Origin: Micropterix aruncella
Taxonomy: Eukaryota > Arthropoda > Insecta > Lepidoptera > Micropterigidae
Length of the DNA stretch: 64,000 bases
Assembly (NCBI GenBank): GCA_944548615.1
Contig: OX155965.1
Location: forward strand, 19,627,101 to 19,691,100
Direction of reading: 5' to 3'
Shown here: positions 45,988-56,426 of the stretch, in pieces
How the letters are laid out: each line of letters begins with the position of its first letter
Position numbering within the stretch: position 1 is the first letter of the stretch
Position numbers and translations under genes: made by a program
The notes under the pieces: model-generated
The model's database searches: none
Seen by the model: only the letters and a program-made list of their open reading frames with translations
What the model was told of the DNA's origin: nothing

Positions 45988-46256
45988 TCGATTCGATAAC
46001 TAATACAGTCAAAGAAAGACGCTTACGGTGGTACGGTCACTTCCAGCGACGCCCGGATGATCACATGGTGAAGCTTGTGCTGAAACGTGCTCGTAGAAGA
46101 CCACCCGCCACCTGGTTGACGACGGTCCAAAAAGACCTGAGAGAAGCCTAACTCGACGCCTTAACACAGCACAAGATCATGCTCAGTGGAGAAGAAGAAC
46201 AAGGAAGGCCGACCACAAGTAAATGAGACAGGGTCTAGGATGATGAAGAAGAAGAA
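45988..46256 (+). pseudogene. 5'-truncated RTE-like LINE with target duplication
   Basis: It encodes TVKERRLRWYGHFQRRPDDH, then RRRPPATWLTTVQKDLREA before a stop at 46149. This is the usual RTE tail 'VKERRLRWYGHV-RR--DH---------GRPP-RW---V--DLR-A'. The 3' end is a GATGATGAAGAAGAAGAAG tail (46239-46256). The perfect 16 bp repeat GTGAATGTAATTAAAG at 45972-45987 and 46257-46272 is the target-site duplication. This makes it a recent, clean, 269 bp insertion. Confidence 0.92.
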
Positions 46257-46272
46257 GTGAATGTAATTAAAG

Positions 46273-48922
46273 GTAACCCCTGGACTGTGTACTTTATATA
46301 TATTGTTTCTGTAATTGTACAAAAAATATATAAACTAAAATATAATGTGCTTTAATTAAATAAATAAATCCACCTTCCTAACAATATTAATCATCTATTT
46401 CATAAATACTTCACAGTATTCATTATACTACCTACCTATCCGCATACCTTGTTAATATTAGTTCTTTATTAATTTCCGGGAAATTCTCCGGATGGTGGCG
46501 TTCTTCCAACCCAATAATACGGCCCTTTAGGAGGGCTTTTCTCTAAGTGCTCGAGCAATGTAATTTGACAAATTTCCCGGGAGGTTTTTTTCAGTAAATG
46601 AGAAACGAGTGGAAATGAAAGTGGTTAACAAAAAAATAAGGTCAGGAAATGAAGTACGTATCAAAATAGGTACTTCGAAAAATATCGAACGTGGAAAAGT
46701 TATATAGAAGTTCTTTATTGCATATTTGAATACAAAATATACAAAAGGTGGATATATTGCTTTAATTACAATCTCTTACAGCCAACCTTAGTGGGAGTGA
46801 AAGTATTTAGATGCTAGTAGAGTTAAAAAAAATAAACAATAAAAGAGAAACTTTATACCTAAAAAAAACAAACAACAAAAATGCCATTATTTTAAAATAT
46901 AATTTAGGATTTAGAGAATATTTGCAAGGTGCAAAGGACAGGAGACGATGGATAGGCCATTGGATAACTACGAATTTAGGGACATGAAATTATTTTTTAG
47001 AGATACTTGAGAAGTAGAAACTGCTGGTGCATCTGATATTGGACGGGAGCTGGTAGCTGCGTGAACGGAAAAAGAATATGTATAAAAAGAAGTAAAAGAA
47101 GTAAATAAGTAAAAAGAAGTAAAATAGTAGGAATCGCCATTTTACTATCCTGACTGGAACGAACTTGAAAAGTGATGTAACTATATAAGCGTGATGGTAT
47201 CTATTCTACAAAATATATGTTTTTCGACAAAATATATGAAAGGGGTTCAAGGCGCATAGGGTATAATAAAAGTGAGCTTAGTACTGTTTGAAATAATAGG
47301 CCTCGTGAATGATCAAAAATTTCGCTTATTTTACGTGGCAGCACGGAGCATGCTGTTTGCTAGATGATTGCCGGTGACCACATTACGTAGCTATGTAGAA
47401 GGGGTACCACCATAAACATGGCACAAACAGAATAAAACATGTAATGACAAATGAGCAGCTGGCATTCAAAACCCGATATGAAATAAAATTAAATATATTT
47501 ATTGTCTGAGATGGTGTCCCATTTATGGTGATAATGCAGTAGAATATGTCTCTCATAATTCTCTGTTATCGCAACAGATTGTTAATTTTACCTATTTTCA
47601 AAGTTTAGTAATACCCAATTAATTAATATCATTATTCATTATTCTACCTAAAATATCTAGCAAATGATATTAATTACAATAAAATTAAATCATTAAAAAA
47701 AACAAAATAAACAATCTCTCGATATTAAGAATTCGTAATATTCATTATATGCACTGAATTAACATTAAAAAAAGGATACAACATGATATAATCGAAAAAT
47801 ACAGGATTAAATAAAGGGCACTATCAGTGGAAAAAAATAAATAAAAATAATTCACCAATAATATAGAAAAGGAATTAAAAAAATATCAAGGAATAATCAA
47901 AAATCCGCCTATAAAAAGATAATTCATATAATTCAAAATATGTAATCTTCCTAATCACATTATTGTAACAATTGCATGCTCACAATATTGTATTAGGATA
48001 AATATGCTATTAACGTGTAAAATCTTTATTCGATAAGCCATTTCTTCAATGATGTAGTGAACCCTTTTCAGGTAGGTGGTCATAGATTTTTATTGAGTTG
48101 TATAACATTCCTTTAACCAAGTAATATTTTACATGGTAAGTAAAAAACTACCCTATCTTTTTTACCTTTACAGATATTGGGTTTTTCATTAGAAATAGAT
48201 GTGTGTTGAATTTTATCTGCGTATTCTAAATGTTTCGTAAAACAAAGTCATATTAAGAAAGTTATTTGAAAAACAAAAATGTCGTTATCGATTTTGTTTA
48301 AAAATGGTGGACATGTCTGGTTTTAATGGCAAACGAACATAAATAGGCTGATTTTGTATGAATGGTTATTTACTACTTACATATGTAAAACAAAAACTAT
48401 AAAAGTAAAAGAACTGTTATTAAATCACTATGTCTTTTTAATTTTTAGGAATAAGATATTTCTTTCATTTAAAACCTCAAAAAGCTTAGACAAATAAATC
48501 GTTTTAACTAAAGCAGAACCTGCGCATGAGGCGCGAAAAATATTAACACACGGTGGTGTTGCTATAGAGATCTTTACTGCAATTTCTCCCTCTACACAAC
48601 GAAGTGTTGAGTTTGGATCTGGTGGAATCAAGTGATTTTCCTGAATTTTAGTTTAAAAAACTAGCAAACGAGGTAGGTACATAAATAGCACTGATAGGGA
48701 AATGTATAGATAGGAAGAATAATGGAGATGGTGCCACTAGTACTTTTATATCTTTTATTTTATTTTATTTTATGGGAGTAAAATCGTTTGAGGAGTGGAG
48801 TTAACTGTTATTTCATTTTTATGGTTTAAAAGTCTATATATGCACAAACCTTTACAATTAAACAAGCCATTGGGATGGTAGCTCCTAATTAAAAATATAC
48901 AACGATTACATAAAATATTTCT
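46273..48922. other. Gene-free region
   Basis: Long AT-rich stretch. 46470-46580 is G+C-richer with a partly palindromic CCGGGAAATT...AATTTCCCGGG layout (46477-46582). No gene or known repeat recognised. Confidence 0.5.
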
Positions 48923-49790
48923 ATTATAAATAGGATAGAAAACGAATTTACCGCGTGAAATTTGTAGGACCCGACGTTTCGGTGACGTTGCAGCCGCCGT
49001 TGTCTAGGGTAAACTGAAGAGCTGTCAGTCCGTTGTTTTGCGGGTAGGCCGCAAACCGCTGCCGCCACTGCGTAGGTTATAACGGTGGTGGGGGGCCGGG
49101 CTCGGAGCGCGGGAATTTTTAAAATCCGTCTTGCACACAACACTCACTGTATCCTGTTTTACGTCTTTGCGTTCGGCGTTCGGCGGCGGGAACATTTTAA
49201 GAAGAGGGTTCCACGTAGAAGAGAGTTTGTAGCCGTCATCTCTATTGAAGTTCGGAGTTCTTCTTATTTCAATGGCTTCCCGGATCATGCGAGGAAAGTA
49301 GAATTGTTCCTTGGATAGAACAATGGGATTTTGAAACTGCATCCAGTGGTTACTTCCGCTATCCAATATATGTTCGCAGATCGCCGATTTTTCTCGATGA
49401 ACGTTTTTAACAGCTTTGATGTGTTCTGTCAGTCGCGTGGCTATGGGCCGTTTCGTTTGTCCAACGTAGGCTAGACCGCAGCTGCATTCGACTTTATACA
49501 CACCCGGGGTTTGCAGTGGTATTACATCCTTTACAGGCCTCAAAAATCGAGCTATATTTTGGGTCGGTTTGAAGATCGTTTTTATATCGAATCTGTTTAG
49601 CATCTTACTTATTCGATCTGTCACGCCCTTGACGTATGGTAAGAATGCTCTTGATCTGCTCGGTTTTTGAGTTTCGTCCGTATTAGATCGTGTGCGTGTC
49701 TCGTGATATTTTTGGATGTCAAAGTGCCATTTTTGGATGTCAAAGTGACGAGGAGAAGTGACAATACTCTCAGACATACGGTATATCGGA
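48923..49790 (-). pseudogene. Penelope-like element, GIY-YIG endonuclease copy (minus)
   Basis: The open frame runs from about 49690 to 49025 on the minus strand. It contains RISKMLNRFDIKTIFKPTQN, LRPVKDVIPLQ, then the GIY-YIG core GVYKVECSCGLAYVGQTKRP with [48 protein letters not shown] and a basic tail [16 protein letters not shown] follow. In Penelope-like elements this endonuclease follows the RT and nicks the target. The catalytic Tyr/Arg positions look intact. The RT is missing, so the copy is 5' truncated. The non-coding 3' tail ends at about 48923 (TTATAAATAGGATAG complement). It lies head to head with the plus-strand copy. Confidence 0.9.
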
Positions 49791-50403
49791 AGCCCACACA
49801 TACGGACAGATATTTGCATGCAAGCTCACACCATCATCCCTACCATCTACGTTCAGTGCAAACGTCGCTCGTGAATCGAGCCATAGCCACGCGACTGACA
49901 GAACACATCAAAGCTGTTAAAAACGTTCAGCGAGAAAAATCGGCGATCTGCGAACATATATTGGATAGCGGAAGTAACCACTGGATGCAGTTTCAAAATC
50001 CCATTGTTCTATCCAAGGAACAATTCTACTTTCCTCTCATGATCCGGGAAGCCATTGAAATAAGAAGAACTCCGAACTTCAATAGAGATGACGGCTACAA
50101 ACTCTCTTCTACGTGGAACCCTCTTCTTAAAATGTTCCCGCCGCCGAACGCCGAACGCAAAGACGTAAAACAGGATACAGTGAGTGTTGTGTGCAAGACG
50201 GATTTTAAAAATTCCCGCGCTCCGAGCCCGGCCCCCCACCACCGTTATAACCTACGCAGTGGCGGCAGCGGTTTGCGGCCTACCCGCAAAACAACGGACT
50301 GACAGCTTTTCAGTTTACCCTAGACAACGGCGGCTGCAACGTCACCGAAACGTCGGGTCCTACAAATTTCACGCGGTAAATTCGTTTTCTATCCTATTTA
50401 TAA
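49700..50403 (+). pseudogene. Penelope-like element, RT end joined to GIY-YIG (plus)
   Basis: The open frame 49667-50302 starts with the end of a Penelope [45 protein letters not shown]. It then jumps directly into [14 protein letters not shown], so the region containing the GVY...YVG catalytic half of GIY-YIG is deleted. Both parents share GCCATAG/CCCATAG-type sequence at the join (about 49880-49892). From there to 50403 it is nearly identical to the complement of 48923-49445. A small tandem duplication (TTTTTGGATGTCAAAGTG, 49708-49750) doubles FLDVKV. The endonuclease would not be functional. Confidence 0.88.
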
Positions 50404-50529
50404 TGTCAAACAACCGCGATAGTCTTCGATTAAAATATTTCTTTTTGCAGCACATGTCAGAATAAGAAACCTCAGAATAAAAGGAACGAAAACAGGTGCA
50501 CTTAGTTTCTAATTTAACCTTTATTTGTG
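50404..50529. other. Spacer after the Penelope pair
   Basis: The first about 30 bp (caaccgcgatagtcttcgatt) match the extended 3' tail seen at the start of the window. The rest is unrecognised. Confidence 0.5.
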
Positions 50530-50840
50530 TTTTATTTTATTTTACTACTATTATTTTTAATATTAGATTAATCTATAATATGTTGAAAATACATTGTGTA
50601 TTTTTTTAAACCCTACTTAATATCTGATCTCTAATCTCTAGTAATAAACTACAAAATGGCCACTCGCAATCACCGCTCATCTAGGCTCATATTTAAGCCT
50701 AGTTAAATGTGTGACGTGCATTGGGTCGCATAGATTGGGATGAATTAATTTGTCGCTGTATTTAACTAAGAAGTAATTATTTTTTTATTATGTACCTTAG
50801 GTAAGATGGAATAAATAAAATAAATAAATAAAATAATAGA
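50530..50840 (+). repeat. LINE-type 3' UTR, copy 1
   Basis: It aligns with 63300-63602: 'tattatttttaatatt', 'cacattgtgtatttttttaaa' (with differences), 'taataaactacaaaatggc-actcgcaatc', 'cgcatagat-gg', 'gcctagtta-aa-tgtgacgt' and 'aatttgtc--t-tattta'. Both end in AATAAATAAA-type tails. No coding part is attached. Confidence 0.65.
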
Positions 50841-51176
50841 TAACATCATTCTTGTTAGTGTTCTTGCGAAAATATAATCACACTAATTCTGATGGCTAGG
50901 CCGGTAAATATTGCTGATACGGCAACTTATTTTAGGCAATATTTTATTTTATGTTTCTACACCATTGTGCATCTAGATACAGACCTAAGAAGCCTCGTTA
51001 AATGTGCATAGAACCGTTTGTTACTTAATCTGTGTCATTCTTAAGCTGCTCTTTTAAATTGTTATTTTTTTTTTACTTCGGTGATGATTCAAAAACTTTC
51101 TTTGTACACGCATTAAATAAATGTATAAATAAAAAAATAATAAATAGGCCTGCCCTATTGCAACACTTGTGCGGAC
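50841..51176. other. AT-rich spacer
   Basis: No feature recognised. GTGCGGAC (51169-51176) is the left target duplicate of the following MITE. Confidence 0.5.
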
Positions 51177-51614
51177 AAGTGCCGGATTAACCCATGTAGA
51201 GGCCCTTAGGCCGTCGCAATCTTGCAGGGCCCCCTTTTGGCTGTCAAAAATTCTAACGACGATACAGTGTAGAATAGACGTGTATATAAACAAAACACGA
51301 TGGCTTCGGCAAAGTGGGCCGTTCAACATTTCTGACAACGCTTATGTCGAGTAGCAAAGACGCGCATATAAACAAAATACGATCGCACTAGCTGGCGGAG
51401 GCCAACTGTTGATAATTTATAACAGTTATACTATTAGTCAGGTCAAAGGGTGTATTAAACATTGTTTTCTTAGAATTTCACTTCGAGGATTTTTTTTGAT
51501 CTATTAGAAACAATTTAAATAGATGTGATTGTAATGATCCCTTGTCGCGGGACCCTAAAATGCGTGGAGCCCATAAGCCGGTGCCTACTTGGCCTATTGG
51601 ATAATCCGTCACTG
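51177..51614. mobile_element. hAT-type MITE, 438 bp
   Basis: The left end AAGTGCCGGATTAACCCAT and the complement of the right end (CAGTGACGGATTATCCAAT) are imperfect inverted repeats. They have the CAGTGGCGGATTA-like start common in hAT elements. GTGCGGAC (51169-51176) and GTGTAGAC (51615-51622) form an 8 bp target duplication with two differences. No transposase. Confidence 0.7.
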
Positions 51615-53104
51615 GTGTAGACAATAAAAATATATAAACAACAATCTTTAGGGACAAAACTTCTTTCACCGTATATTTTTCTCCTGTTTGCAGCCTCTAT
51701 TCGAGCGAAATGGGAAGCAGATCACGCAGGAACCCGCTGCGTTGACTCGCAAGCTTTTGCGAATCTGATTACGTGAAACGAAGTCTGACGTACATTTAGC
51801 TAAACTTTCCCTCTATACACTCCCTGATTGTTATTTCCTTATTCAATTAAACAACGCATTACAATATGTATCACTAATATGCATATCAATAACCAACAAT
51901 AATAAACAATAACCAAGTATTCATATCAATAACCAACTAAAATAAAAATTAAAATTGAACACCCCCGATATGAGCGTTAGCATACAATGTATGTACTGTG
52001 CTGCCCAGCAAAGTGCCAGGACTTTTTCCAAGGCAGCGAGATCCATAGTTTTATCTTCACATATATTCGGCAATTTGAAAAAGAAGAGAAAGAAATATAT
52101 ATTACCGTCACCATTACAAATTATAACTAATAATCACTAACTAATGATCACAATACGAAATATTTAAAATAGAATACAGACATTAAATAAACGTGTTAAA
52201 TAAAATAAAATGAAATGTCAAATAATATTAAACAATAGTAACCAACATTAATGAATAAGTAATAGTAATAAAAAGTCAACGATAATAATAAGAATTCGTA
52301 TAGGTAACGTTTAATGTTGGAAACTGTCTGGGTATATAAATTTGTGGATATTTTGTCGGGCGTCATGTATATTCACATGGTACAAAGGACATTGCCCCGT
52401 GCATTATGTAATGCAACGTGCAACGAATTTTGCTTTAAAGTTGCTTTGCTAAACGTTTGCATAATCCAGCAACAAGATCCTGCAACAAGCACCTATCAAA
52501 CTATTCTCATCTAGATGCTAATAAGCGCATGCATTGGAATGACTTCACTTGTAAAGCCACTTACACGATATGAAATCTTTTACGATGTAAACCTAGACTT
52601 CATAAAGCCTCGCTCTAATATTATTCAAGGGAGTTTAAGGAAAGTATCGTAACACGTACGCTAGTTTCCGCTCTCGGTTATCCTGGCACGTCGCGGAAGC
52701 TTTGAGAGTTCATGCAAAAGTTTAACTGAGGAAACTACAGCTAAAATGTCCAATTTATATATACTTAGGATTTCCATTTATTGTTATACCAGCTATATGG
52801 AAGGCTTCTTCGCAAACCAAAAGCATTAGGTAAAGTTTTTTTTATGGAGTGGTACTACCCCATCATATCGCAAAATCAAAATAAAATGTATAATTATAAA
52901 TGTTTTAACTACAGTTAACTTTATTAAAATAAAGATCTAAGGTCACCTAACATGATCTAATGTAAAGATCTAACATGATCATGTGACCACACGTTTATTG
53001 AATAATCTTCTACATATTCATCACGCAACTGTATATAACGGATTTTACCTAAATAAAAAAAACCTGAGAAATACACTGCAAAAATTTGATTTATTAGACA
53101 ACAT
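51615..53104. other. Gene-free region with one possible orphan splice acceptor
   Basis: A strong acceptor-like sequence, TTTTTCTCCTGTTTGCAG, ends at 51693. It is followed by 25 codons (PLFERNGKQITQEPAALTRK...) to a TGA at 51766. This could be the last exon of an unseen plus-strand gene, but the peptide is not recognised and the other two frames are also open for 17 or more codons. The rest is AT-rich with no feature. A 66-codon frame at 52314-52514 is unrecognised. Confidence 0.3.
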
Positions 53105-53515
53105 TTTAACAAAAAAAAACCGACTCCAAATGTTTTTATAAGTGCAGCAGCCAAGTCATGGCGTAACTGCTATCATAATTGAATGCGTATACAAAATTTG
53201 GTATCTGTGCTGTTGACCGTTGAGGAGTTCCCTCGTTTGAAGCCGACCCTGGGTGCAACAGTCATGTCGTGGCAAATCTTAGAACGGGCTATAAAAATTT
53301 CAAGTTTTCAAAATTAGGAGTTTCCTCAATTCATCATGGGTCCCATCATCAGAACAGGATTTTTAAAAAAGAACACTCTGGAAGTATATCCTTTCAAAAA
53401 AAAAAAATATTTTTTTCCAAATCGGTTTATAAAAGACGGAGAAGACTGAGGTACAAATATTAAAAAAATACAACCGAATTGATAACCTCCTCCTTTGGTT
53501 GAAGTCGTTTAAAAA
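53105..53515 (+). mobile_element. Non-autonomous repeat with CCGACTTCAA-type ends
   Basis: The left end AAAAAACCGACTCCAAATG and the complement of the right end (AAACGACTTCAACCAAAGG) are imperfect inverted repeats. The right part 'cgaattgataacctcctcctttgg-tgaagtcg' is a phrase I associate with a widespread lepidopteran repeat. It contains one diverged unit (about 53140-53270) of the minisatellite found 500 bp further on. Confidence 0.65.
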
Positions 53516-53740
53516 ACAAGGCAAATATTGACTACAATGATTATCAGATTCCTATTTTTTATATACCAATCTCCAATATCAATCTAAATGTTTATAAGTT
53601 TATATGTCCAATTTATTTAGAAAATACCTGTAACTCTTGACCATTATCATTATATGAAAAAGATTTCGTTTTCCTCAGTAGAAAAACGTAATATTTTTCA
53701 TTTTATAGATCTGTGACGATTATCATGATCCGGACAGAAA

Positions 53741-54255
53741 ATGACCGTTGAGGATTTCCCTCGTCGGGAGCCAACCCTGGGTACATCAGCCATGTCATGG
53801 TGAAACTTGAAAGTTGCTATCATAATTGAATGCGTACACAAAATTTTGGGTCTCTGCTGTTGACCGTTGAGGAGTCCCCTCATCGGGGGCCAACCCAGGG
53901 TACATCAGCCATGTCATGGTGAAATTCGAAAGTTGCTATCATAATTTAATGCGTACACAAAATTTTGGGTCTCTGCTGTTGACCGTTGAGGAGTTGCCTC
54001 GTCGGGAGCCAACCCAGGGTACATCAGCCATGTCATGGTGAAACTTGAAAGTTGCTATCATAATTGAATGCGTACACAAAATTTTGGGTCTCTGCTGTTG
54101 ACCGTTGAGGAGTTACCTCGTCGGGAGCCAACCCAAGGTACATCAGCCATGTCATGGTGAAACTTGAAAGTTGCTATCATAATTGAATGCGTACACAAAA
54201 TTTTGGGTCCCTGCTGTTGACCGTTGAGGAGTTCCCTCGTAGGGAGCCAACCCTG
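53741..54255 (+). repeat. 119 bp minisatellite, about 4.3 copies
   Basis: TGCGTACACAAAATTTTGGG occurs at 53831, 53950, 54069 and 54188, exactly 119 bp apart. Each unit also has 'gctgttgaccgttgagga', 'cgtcgggagccaaccc' and 'catcagccatgtcatggtgaaa'. Neighbouring units differ by only a few bases, suggesting recent expansion or gene conversion. Confidence 0.95.
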
Positions 54256-54430
54256 GGTGGACGGATTTCAACCACAATATTTTCAGCTCATGCCATGACC
54301 AAATGATGCCTGCATGCCAAATTTCAGCTCAATCGGTTGAAGCGTTTCGGCGCTATCGTCGGAGAATACACACAGGCAGACACATAGAAATGCGTACACA
54401 ATACTTTCCTTGGCAGGAAAGTAAAAATTG
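54256..54430 (+). repeat. 3' part of the minisatellite-bearing element
   Basis: It follows the last unit directly and contains 'aaatttcagctcaatcggttgaagcg' and a closing 'ctttccttggcaggaaag' palindrome (54405-54423). Both are common features of insect non-autonomous repeats. Together with 53105-53515 it may be the two ends of one element. Confidence 0.5.
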
Positions 54431-54537
54431 ACAAAAGGCTTCTTAAATTTCACCCCTTATAATTTATAAAACTTATTTTAGGCAGTGAATCTTCCACACG
54501 ATACAATTTCCGGTTTATAAATGTAGCCATTTTATGC

Positions 54538-54819
54538 GTGTCGCTATGGAAAAGCTATCAAAGTGGGACTGTTTACCGAAAATTGCGTTTGTCTGCTGGT
54601 GTTATACAAAATGATGAAGCCTTTGAAAGCACGGTGGCACAACGTAATAAAAATATCATCTATAAGCAGCTGCGTTTTATGTATAAGAGGTATCCACTGA
54701 TTTCATCCTCGGAGACGCTGTTTATTCAAGGAGATTGTTTTTGGGATTGTGACAACGGAATAAAACGGCTCTCCTACTCAATACTGCGTCTAGTTATACC
54801 TAGTATAATTCACCGTTAA
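54538..54819 (+). CDS. Unrecognised 93-codon open frame
   Basis: It begins MSLWKSYQSGTVYRKLRLSA and contains NKNIIYKQLRFMYKRYPL and FIQGDCFWDCDNG. It is basic and not low complexity. It has better amino-acid variety than the other random frames here, but no family is recognised. No promoter or splice signals define it. It could be the remnant of a mobile-element or viral-like ORF, or chance. Confidence 0.2.
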   Translation: MSLWKSYQSGTVYRKLRLSAGVIQNDEAFESTVAQRNKNIIYKQLRFMYKRYPLISSSETLFIQGDCFWDCDNGIKRLSYSILRLVIPSIIHR

Positions 54820-54924
54820 CTGATGAGATGAGAAGCGTAGAAAAATAATATTTTATTACAGAGTGAATGAAAAATAATACAGCTTGAATTAATGCTTTCA
54901 TTTCATTCATCCTTTCATCATACT

Positions 54925-55000
54925 CTTGTATTGGGAAATTTCACAATGGGCGGTTTTACTGTCATACAACAATCTCTTACAACCAACCCTATATCCTGCT
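54925..55000 (-). mobile_element. tRNA-headed SINE, body fragment
   Basis: AAATTTCACAATGGGCGG, then 'ttta-tgtcat--aacaatctcttacaacca', matches 23513-23567 inside the SINE. Head and tail are absent. Confidence 0.65.
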
Positions 55001-55139
55001 CATGCGAAATTTATACACAGGAATCCGTACTTTGCGCAAGATAAGGAGCTTCGCGGTAAAGTCCAACGCAGAGAGACCAAGGTGCTAAAGGGTTTTAAAA
55101 ACTGCCGACACTCAAGGATCATCGGATCAGATGTTAATT

Positions 55140-55370
55140 GCAGTTCGTCCACTAAGACCCAGTTAATGCACAATCGATTGACTGACACCGCACGGTGCGC
55201 AAACCGTCCAGGTGCGTCCGAAGATTAACTCCTAGGGGAGACTGGCCCACAGGCCAGCGTCTCACTTCTGCGTGGAGGCCGCCGGATAGGTGTTAACCCG
55301 TGCGTTTGACAGACTCTATACAACTGGGTCTTAGTGGCGAAATTGAAACAGGGGCTATTAGCCCTCTCCT
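55140..55370 (-). repeat. GC-rich family C, half copy
   Basis: In reverse orientation it has 'caatcgattg-ctgac', 'gcacggtgcgcaaaccgtccag', 'cctaggggagactggcc', 'gcgtggaggccgccgga' and the GGGGCTATTAGCCC end (about 55352-55365). The other half is missing. Confidence 0.75.
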
Positions 55371-55714
55371 CAATACCATAGTACTTTTTGGCAACCCTTC
55401 TATGCCGGCGATAAGCAGGTGGCGCTGGTAGCATTGTCCGGCGAAACTAATCGCATTTTTTTGGCCATATATATAATACATTGATAATGAATGTTTTTTT
55501 TATTCAGGACAGATTTTATATCAAATCCATTTTTTTTTACAAATGATAACAATAATAACATTTAATTATTAGTGCTATAGATCGCATCTCTTTATAGCCT
55601 GATTATATTACAGAAATAATACGGAGAGATAAAGTGCCATGTAATTAACCGTCTGAAAATTCAAGTGCGTAATTATTACGTATTGAAACCGATGAAATCG
55701 AAAGCAAACGCGGT
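55371..55714. other. Spacer
   Basis: No feature recognised. Confidence 0.45.
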
Positions 55715-56400
55715 TGTTTGACATTATAAATAAGATGAAAACGAATTTACCGCTTGAAGTTTGTATCACCCAACGTTTGTCTAGGATAAACTAAAGAGCT
55801 GTCAATCCGTTGCTCCGCGGGTAGGCCGCATACCGCTGCCGCCACTGCGTAGATTATAACGGTGACAGAGGGCGGGCTCGATACGCGCGATTTTCGAAAA
55901 TCCGCCGTGCACACAACTTTCACTGTATCTTGTTTTAAGTCCTTGCGCTCGGCGATGGGTACTAGGAACATTTTAAGAAGAGAGTTCCACGTACATAGAA
56001 GAAAGTTTGTAATCGTTCGTCTCTATTGAAGTTCAGGGTTCTTATTATTTTAATGGCTTCCCGGATCATACGAGGAAAGAATTTTTTTTTTTGGATAGCA
56101 AAATGGGATTATAAAACTGCAGCTAGTGGGTACTTCCGCTATTCAATATAGTCGTATTTTAGCAGATTGCCGATTTTTCTCGCTGAACGTTTTTAACAAT
56201 GTTTCATACACCCGGGCTTTGCAGCGGTATTACATCCTTCGTTTAGCATCTTACTTTTTCGATCTGTCACGCCCTAGACTTAGGATAAGAATGCTCTTGA
56301 TCTGCTCGATTTCTAAGTTTATATACTCTATTGGATCATGTGCGTGTCTCGTGATATTTTCCGAAATCATTTCTCCTAAGAACATCGTTGACATCTATAT
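55715..56400 (-). pseudogene. Penelope-like element, decayed GIY-YIG copy
   Basis: It aligns with 48923-49700 in the same orientation. It has the 3' tail ('cgaatttaccgc-tgaa'), then a frame PIAERKDLKQDTVKVVCTADF (about 55957-55890), close to [20 protein letters not shown] of the better copy. The region around 'ttaatggcttcccggatcat-cgaggaaag' is next, but most of the GIY-YIG core is deleted. It ends in sequence matching 49680-49705. Many indels show it is older than the inverted pair. Confidence 0.8.
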
Positions 56401-56426
56401 CAGATTAAAAATTAACATCTAATAAT

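Noticed and set aside
49085..49318. Plus-strand 77-codon frame, repeated on the minus strand at 50009-50242
   Set aside because: It is an antisense shadow of the GIY-YIG frame and appears twice only because the Penelope copies are inverted.
50330..50360. Hammerhead ribozyme in the Penelope 3' tail
   Set aside because: Penelope-like elements can carry one and CGAAACGTCGGG resembles its 3' half, but I could not find a matching CTGATGA core with proper stems.
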